Positions 59,481-64,000 of a stretch of 64,000 bases of DNA are shown here, piece by piece (the stretch's first letter is position 1; every line of letters begins with the position of its first letter). The stretch covers positions 1-64,000 of the forward strand of contig CALWPK010000005.1 in NCBI GenBank assembly GCA_944383415.1. The letters are read 5' to 3'. The notes under the pieces were generated by a model. That model worked only from the letters and a program-made list of their open reading frames with translations. It was not told the origin of the DNA and did no database searches. This DNA comes from an uncultured Clostridia bacterium (GTDB taxonomy: Bacteria; Bacillota; Clostridia; Christensenellales; UBA1242). The translations under genes and the position numbers were made by a program.

Positions 59481-60764
59481 ATGGTACTAAAAGTAGAGAA
59501 AAAAGAAAATGGAATTTATGAGGCAAATATTAGCCTTGATGAAAAGGAATGGCAGGATAGTTTGAATTCCGCTTATGAGAAAAATAAGGGGAAATTTAGC
59601 ATTCCAGGCTTTAGGAAAGGTCACGCACCTAGAAACATTATTGAAAAGAGTTTTGGTGAGGGTGCTTTCGTAAATGAGGCATTGGATGAAGTTTATTATA
59701 AGTCATATACGCAAATTTTACGCGAAAATGAGAATATCAAACCAATAGACGCTCCGAAGTTGGATATCAAAAAGTTAGATAAAAGCGGAGTAGACATTTT
59801 GCTCACTATTGCCTGCGTGCCAGATTTCACACTTGCACAATACAAAGGACTAAAGTTTGAAAAGAAAAAGACAGAGATCACTGACAAAGACGTAGAGGAA
59901 GAGATCAACAAAGAATTGTTGCGTGCATCTAGATTGGTCGAAACCAAAAAACCTGTCAAATTAGACGACTTTGTTACGCTTGATTTTGACGGCTATATCG
60001 ATGGAAAGCAATTTGACGGAGGCAAGGCAGAGAACTATCAGTTGAAGATTGGGAGCAAATCGTTTATTGACAATTTTGAAGATCAATTGGTCGGACTGAA
60101 CATTGGGGACAAAAAAGATGTGATCGTCACCTTCCCAAAGGACTATCATCAAAAAGATCTCGCTGGCAAGCCTGCTACATTCAAGGTCGAAATCAAAAAC
60201 ATACGTGAACGCGTTATGCCTATTCTTAATGAAGAATTTGTATCTAATTCAACCGAATTTGACACAGTAGATAAATATAAAGAAAACATTCGTACCCGCC
60301 TGGAAAAAGAAGCGGATGAACGCAATGAATTGGAGTTGGACAACGACATTTTAGATAAAATCATAGACAATACCGAACTTAGTGTGCCTGATGTGATGGT
60401 AGAGGAAGAGTTCAATCGTCAAATGAATGGAATGAACGCTCAAATGCAATATCAAGGGTTGAAACTCGAAGATTATGTGAACTACATTGGCAAGACAATG
60501 GATCAATTCAAAGATGAAGTGAGAGCCAACTCTCGTAGGCAGGTGAAAGGTCGTTTGGTGCTAGAAAAACTCATTAGAGATGAGCACCTTGACGTCATTG
60601 AAAAGGATATCGACCAAAAAATCGAAGAAATGGCAAAAAATACCGGTAAAACGCTGGAAGAATTCAAAAAACAAGTAAATAATGATATGATAAATCATAT
60701 TGCAAATGAAATTCTTATGAAAAAATTGGTAGAATTTTTGCGAAACAACAATGAAATTAAATAA
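59481..60764 (+). CDS. tig: Trigger factor
   Basis: Trigger factor is the ribosome-bound chaperone and peptidyl-prolyl isomerase that meets nascent chains at the exit tunnel. The 427-residue protein has the ribosome-docking signature GFRKGHAPRNIIEK near residue 40, a central FKBP-type domain (about 150-235, including DFVTLDFDGYIDGKQFDGGK) and a helical C-terminal arm domain. AAGGAG lies 7 bases before the chosen ATG; an upstream in-frame ATG would add 13 unrelated residues. It precedes clpP and clpX, the conserved tig-clpP-clpX order. Confidence 0.96.
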   Translation: MVLKVEKKENGIYEANISLDEKEWQDSLNSAYEKNKGKFSIPGFRKGHAPRNIIEKSFGEGAFVNEALDEVYYKSYTQILRENENIKPIDAPKLDIKKLDKSGVDILLTIACVPDFTLAQYKGLKFEKKKTEITDKDVEEEINKELLRASRLVETKKPVKLDDFVTLDFDGYIDGKQFDGGKAENYQLKIGSKSFIDNFEDQLVGLNIGDKKDVIVTFPKDYHQKDLAGKPATFKVEIKNIRERVMPILNEEFVSNSTEFDTVDKYKENIRTRLEKEADERNELELDNDILDKIIDNTELSVPDVMVEEEFNRQMNGMNAQMQYQGLKLEDYVNYIGKTMDQFKDEVRANSRRQVKGRLVLEKLIRDEHLDVIEKDIDQKIEEMAKNTGKTLEEFKKQVNNDMINHIANEILMKKLVEFLRNNNEIK

Positions 60765-60842
60765 TATTAAGAAATTTTGATAAATATTGATTTTCTGTAA
60801 TAAATTTACTTTTAATTCAAATAAATATAAGGAGAGAAGATT

Positions 60843-61424
60843 ATGATACCTATGGTTATTGATCAAGTTGGCAATGTTGAACGCAGTTATGACATCTATT
60901 CTCGCTTGTTGGAAGATAGAATTGTATTCTTGTCTGGCGAAATTGATGATCAGACGGCAAATACTGTTGTCGCTCAATTGCTTTATTTGGAGGGAAAAAA
61001 TCCAGATAAAGATATATTTATGTACATCAACAGTCCTGGTGGTAGTGTGACTGCTGGACTAGCGATATATGATACAATGCAGTATGTGAAATGTGATATT
61101 TCTACTATTTGTATTGGTATGGCAGCAAGTATGGCGGCGGTGATTTTGTCTAGCGGTACAAAGGGTAAGCGTATATGTCTTCCTCATAGCGAAGTGATGA
61201 TTCATCAGCCACTGGGCGGAGCACAAGGTCAGGCATCAGATATTGAGATTCACGCACGCCATATTCAAAAGACAAGGGAGAGTTTGAATAGAATTCTTGC
61301 TGACAACACTGGCAAAAATATTGAAACAATATCAAAAGATACAGATAGGGACAATTTCTTAGATGCTAAACAAGCGTTGAAATATGGCTTGGTAGATAAA
61401 ATTTATGATAAACGAAAAAATTAA
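60843..61424 (+). CDS. clpP: ATP-dependent Clp protease proteolytic subunit
   Basis: ClpP is the tetradecameric serine protease chamber that degrades proteins fed by ClpX. The 193-residue protein has the catalytic triad Ser96 (GMAASMAAV), His121 ([10 protein letters not shown]) and Asp170 (SKDTDRDN), and the [19 protein letters not shown] handle region. Only a few residues precede the mature N-terminus, so the propeptide is short. AAGGAGAG lies before the ATG. A perfect hairpin separates it from clpX. Confidence 0.97.
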   Translation: MIPMVIDQVGNVERSYDIYSRLLEDRIVFLSGEIDDQTANTVVAQLLYLEGKNPDKDIFMYINSPGGSVTAGLAIYDTMQYVKCDISTICIGMAASMAAVILSSGTKGKRICLPHSEVMIHQPLGGAQGQASDIEIHARHIQKTRESLNRILADNTGKNIETISKDTDRDNFLDAKQALKYGLVDKIYDKRKN

Positions 61425-61430
61425 AGGATA

Positions 61431-61456
61431 AATACAGACAAATATTCGTCTGTATT
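61431..61456 (+). promoter_or_regulatory. Hairpin between clpP and clpX
   Basis: AATACAGAC (61431-61439) and GTCTGTATT (61448-61456) are perfect complements around an 8-base loop. Only two T residues follow the arm itself, so it resembles a partial terminator or an RNA-processing site that sets the ClpP to ClpX ratio. Confidence 0.6.
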
Positions 61457-61474
61457 TTGCAAATAAAGGAGAGT

Positions 61475-62749
61475 ATGAAAGAGATAGAAACCATTTGTTC
61501 ATTTTGTGGTCGTCCGGCTCGTGAGTTGACCGATATTATTAGCAATCCAGAGGGCGATTGTTTCATTTGCAAAGATTGTTTGAATATATGCAAGGATCTT
61601 ATGGATTTCAACAATCGTACACGACAGAGCGAAAAAAATGAATTCATTGATTTGATCAAACCGCAAGAAATCAAACGAAAGTTGGATGAATTCATTATCG
61701 GTCAAGATGAGGTTAAGAAGATCCTTGCCGTATCAGTATATAATCATTATAAACGTATAAATTATAACACTATCAAGCGAGGCAATTCTCAGGACGAAGT
61801 GGAATTGGAGAAATCAAACGTACTGTTGGTAGGACCTACTGGTAGTGGAAAAACTTTACTTGCCAAAACACTTGCAAAGACATTGAAAGTGCCTTTTGCA
61901 TCAAGTGATGCCACAGCACTCACTGAGGCAGGGTATGTTGGAGATGACGTTGAAAATATCTTATTGAAACTCATCCAAAATGCTGATTATGATGTTGAAA
62001 AGGCTGAACGCGGAATTATTTATATTGACGAAATAGATAAAATTGCTAGAAAAACTCAAAATGTATCAATCACACGTGATGTGAGCGGAGAAGGAGTACA
62101 ACAGGCATTATTGAAAATCTTAGAAGGGACTATTGCCACCGTGCCACCACAGGGAGGCAGGAAACACCCTCAGCAGGAAAATATCAAGATTGATACAACG
62201 AACATTTTATTTATATGTGGCGGTGCTTTCGTTGGACTTGATAAAATCATCAGCGAGAGAAATGGAGCATCCTCTCTTGGCTTTGGTGCAAGTGTTAAGA
62301 AAAAAGAGATGGAAGAATCGATCAACAAATTTGAAAACATTCAGCCTCAAGATTTGATCAAATATGGTATGATACCAGAATTTGTAGGCAGACTTCCTAT
62401 CGTCGCTACTCTTGATAGCCTTGATGAAAAAGCATTGGAGAGAATTTTGGTGGAGCCAAAGAATGCTATCACGAAGCAATATATACAAATGTTCAAAATG
62501 GACGGAATTGACCTATCTTTTGAACCTGAGGCAATCACTGCAGTTGCGAAAAAGGCAATAGAACTCAAGACCGGTGCTAGAGGATTGAGGACTATTCTTG
62601 AAGAGCGTATGCTTGATGTTATGTATAGTTATCATTTTGAAGACAATATTGAACGAATTGTCATAACTGCTGATTTTATTAACAAGAACGCAAAAGCAAA
62701 AATCATCAAAGCCAAACCGAAACTCAAAGAGAAAAAGCAAACAGCATAA
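61475..62749 (+). CDS. clpX: ATP-dependent Clp protease ATP-binding subunit ClpX
   Basis: ClpX is the hexameric AAA+ unfoldase that delivers substrates to ClpP. The 424-residue protein has the N-terminal zinc-binding domain with C-x2-C pairs (CSFCGRP and CFICKDC), Walker [12 protein letters not shown], Walker [11 protein letters not shown], the pore-loop neighbourhood [12 protein letters not shown], and sensor-2 LKTGARGLR. The start is the ATG after AAAGGAGAG. The tail is Lys-rich. A terminator follows 28 bases after the stop. Confidence 0.97.
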   Translation: MKEIETICSFCGRPARELTDIISNPEGDCFICKDCLNICKDLMDFNNRTRQSEKNEFIDLIKPQEIKRKLDEFIIGQDEVKKILAVSVYNHYKRINYNTIKRGNSQDEVELEKSNVLLVGPTGSGKTLLAKTLAKTLKVPFASSDATALTEAGYVGDDVENILLKLIQNADYDVEKAERGIIYIDEIDKIARKTQNVSITRDVSGEGVQQALLKILEGTIATVPPQGGRKHPQQENIKIDTTNILFICGGAFVGLDKIISERNGASSLGFGASVKKKEMEESINKFENIQPQDLIKYGMIPEFVGRLPIVATLDSLDEKALERILVEPKNAITKQYIQMFKMDGIDLSFEPEAITAVAKKAIELKTGARGLRTILEERMLDVMYSYHFEDNIERIVITADFINKNAKAKIIKAKPKLKEKKQTA

Positions 62750-62776
62750 AGTTAATAAGTTTTGAGGAAAAAAAGT

Positions 62777-62815
62777 AAAGGGACTTTGCTAAATGATGAA
62801 GTTCCTTTTTATTAT
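62777..62815 (+). terminator. Terminator of the tig-clpP-clpX cluster
   Basis: AAAGGGACT (62777-62785) pairs with AGTTCCTTT (62800-62808, one G-U pair), followed by TTATTATT. Confidence 0.8.
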
Positions 62816-62860
62816 TTAGAAAATAAAAAAATAATTTTTTTCAAATTATTTGATGATACT

Positions 62861-63016
62861 TACATCTAAATTAGGAACATTGCCGATGAAATGAGATATA
62901 TCATTTCATTATCAATAGAGAATAACACAATATTGAGTTTTGGTATTTTATCTTAGATGTACAACAAGAGAAACTGATGATATGAACTTCAAGTTATCTA
63001 TTTTTTATTTGAATTT
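62861..63016 (+). ncRNA. Candidate structured RNA upstream of the 63-kb gene
   Basis: TACATCTAA (62861-62869) and TTAGATGTA (62953-62961) form a perfect 9-bp closing stem. Inside it, GATGAAATGA (62885-62894) pairs with TCATTTCATT (62901-62910), extended by ATTG/CAAT across an internal loop. About 25 bases after the closing stem a short ATGAAC/GTTAT hairpin is followed by CTATTTTTTATTT. No good promoter was found upstream, so this could be an independent RNA, the far 3' end of clpX read-through, or chance. Confidence 0.35.
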
Positions 63017-63027
63017 TATTTAAAATA

Positions 63028-63058
63028 TTGATACAAATTTGTAATTTTGTGTTATAAT
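63028..63058 (+). promoter_or_regulatory. Promoter of the 189-residue protein gene, near-leaderless
   Basis: TATAAT (63053-63058) ends 8 bases before the ATG; TTGATA (63028-63033) is a possible -35 at a long 19-base spacing. There is no Shine-Dalgarno. Confidence 0.5.
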
Positions 63059-63066
63059 CAAATTAT

Positions 63067-63636
63067 ATGAAAAAGATGAAGTTATATCACACATCAACTA
63101 TTCCAAATCTGAAAATCATAGAACCTCGTATTTCAACGCACGGAAAATCTTATGTATATGCTACACCAAGTTTGGAATTTTCCTTATTTTTTGGCGGAAA
63201 GGAAATGGCGGGCGGTTTCGATGGGATTTATGGCATAAAAGATAATATACCATTCTTCTACGAGGCTTACAAAGGTGCCCTCAAAAGAATATTTGATAAT
63301 GCCGTATGCTATATTTACGAAGTAGATCCCTCAACATTCGTAGCAGGCAAGACTACATTCAGTGGTGAATTTGTAAGCGAGAGTCCTGTCAAAATCTTGA
63401 ATTGCAAAAAGGTTAATAATGTATATAATTACATACAAGAACTAAATAGCCAATCGAAAATCAAACTACATTATTTTTGCGACACAGAAGAATATAATAA
63501 AATGATTGATGAATATATCTCTAATATGATTATCGAATTAGGCATTTTGGACAAAAAAGAAACAGGTATTTATGGGTTTTGCGAAAGACATTTTCCACAT
63601 ATTATGGAAAGATTGCAAGCTGAGATTTTGAAGTAA
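63067..63636 (+). CDS. Unassigned protein, possibly ADP-ribosyltransferase-like fold
   Basis: The 189-residue protein has no signal peptide or membrane segment. Its opening (KLYHTSTIPNLKIIEPRIST, then SYVYATPSLEFSLFFGG) follows the pattern of small proteins whose N-terminus reads YH-T ... L-P--S-HG---VYAT, reminiscent of the ADP-ribosyltransferase / Tpt1-like fold, where an early His and a following Y-A-T/S strand line the NAD pocket. The catalytic residues could not be assigned with confidence. The gene is monocistronic, with a -10 box so close to ATG that the mRNA should be nearly leaderless. Confidence 0.6.
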   Translation: MKKMKLYHTSTIPNLKIIEPRISTHGKSYVYATPSLEFSLFFGGKEMAGGFDGIYGIKDNIPFFYEAYKGALKRIFDNAVCYIYEVDPSTFVAGKTTFSGEFVSESPVKILNCKKVNNVYNYIQELNSQSKIKLHYFCDTEEYNKMIDEYISNMIIELGILDKKETGIYGFCERHFPHIMERLQAEILK

Positions 63637-63804
63637 TAATATACCACATTATTAGTTTGGAGATAAAATTTTGCCCAAATAGAACTGAGTTGTAAAATTT
63701 ATGTCAATCAAAATTTGCCCGCTAACGATTCACTCAATTATTCAGGAAGGAAATAGCTTTTAAATTAAGAAGATTATATTAATTTAAAATCTTACATTTT
63801 GTAT

Positions 63805-63823
63805 TCAATTAAGTCCTAATTGA
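63805..63823. promoter_or_regulatory. Palindrome upstream of the Smr-gene promoter
   Basis: TCAATTA and TAATTGA are perfect complements around AGTCC, ending one base before the -35 box at 63825. It could be an operator, but such AT-rich palindromes also arise by chance. Confidence 0.35.
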
Positions 63824-63824
63824 T

Positions 63825-63853
63825 TTGCAATATTTGTGAATTTCATATATAAT
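63825..63853 (+). promoter_or_regulatory. Promoter of the Smr-domain gene, near-leaderless
   Basis: TTGCAA (63825-63830) and TATAAT (63848-63853) have a 17-base spacer. Nine bases separate the -10 box from the ATG at 63863, so the leader would be only 2 to 3 bases. Confidence 0.65.
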
Positions 63854-63862
63854 AATTACAAT

Positions 63863-64000
63863 ATGGAACTAATTACTATTGATATCAAATCTGATAGGCA
63901 GACAGTGAGTGAGGCAATCGCTCAATTTTTGCTAGAAGTAGAGAGTTATAAAAAAGGCGGATACAAGGTAATGAAAGTCATTCACGGATATGGCAGTCAC
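63863..64000 (+). CDS. Smr-domain protein, 3' end outside the window
   Basis: Only 46 residues are visible. They match the start of a Smr domain: an initial strand ITIDIKS, a helix TVSEAIAQFLLEVESYKKGG, and a strand ending in KVIHGYGSH, where HGxG is the family signature. Smr domains bind or nick branched or stalled nucleic acids, for example in mismatch repair (MutS2) or ribosome rescue. This looks like a stand-alone small Smr protein starting at its own promoter, without a Shine-Dalgarno site. Confidence 0.75.
   Translation, partial: MELITIDIKSDRQTVSEAIAQFLLEVESYKKGGYKVMKVIHGYGSH

Overview
The window reads as a chromosomal segment of an AT-rich, Gram-positive-type bacterium of the Bacillota, most likely an uncultured Clostridia-like lineage. 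Support comes from sepF, a T-box in front of valS, the DUF421/DUF4363 pair, a SpoVB/MurJ-type flippase, an lspA-rluD overlap, and strong AAGGAG-type ribosome binding sites. TGA is used as a stop (groES, the DUF421 gene, the first TSUP half-gene), so the genetic code is standard and a mollicute is unlikely. No rRNA, tRNA, insertion sequence, phage gene or CRISPR array was seen. The exact order or genus cannot be fixed from the sequence by eye.

Layout from left to right: the end of a BspA-type leucine-rich-repeat surface protein (1-3975); rpoB-rpoC with their own promoter; a small basic protein, a GT-C type membrane glycosyltransferase and a HicB-like two-gene module (12-15 kb); a 1284-residue anchored surface protein (15.5-19.3 kb); a leftward pepF / two small winged-helix-like membrane proteins / uvrB operon (19.7-24.2 kb); a small membrane protein, uvrA and a degenerate J-domain membrane protein (24.4-28.1 kb); leftward DUF421-DUF4363 and a flippase (28.2-31 kb); LysM and HD-domain proteins (31.2-32.4 kb); a leftward 1111-residue surface protein with a coiled-coil cytoplasmic tail (32.7-36 kb); a TauE/SafE transporter split into two half-genes; a SPOR-domain protein; groES-groEL; leftward valS with its T-box; rsmA; one 3670-residue surface protein (45.1-56.1 kb); sepF, lspA, rluD; small membrane proteins; tig, clpP, clpX; an unassigned 189-residue protein; and the start of a Smr-domain protein.

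Two themes stand out. First, core information-processing and proteostasis genes (RNA polymerase, UvrAB, GroESL, trigger factor, ClpXP, ValRS, RsmA) are interleaved with four very large exported proteins that fill about a third of the window. None carries an LPXTG, SLH or other wall-anchoring signal. Two are held by an N-terminal membrane anchor; two have a signal peptide, a C-terminal membrane helix and a long charged cytoplasmic tail. Second, intergenic regions are unusually informative: many near-consensus sigma-A promoters with 17-base spacers can be read directly. Several sit so close to the ATG that the mRNA should be leaderless or nearly so, and a few promoter/terminator or stem-terminator combinations without a gene look like small RNAs (32.4-32.7 kb, 43.6 kb, 62.9 kb, and an orphan terminator at 19.6 kb).

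Promoters, terminators and RNA structures were found by eye and no folding energy or database search was run. Protein names rest on recognised motifs and overall sequence character.
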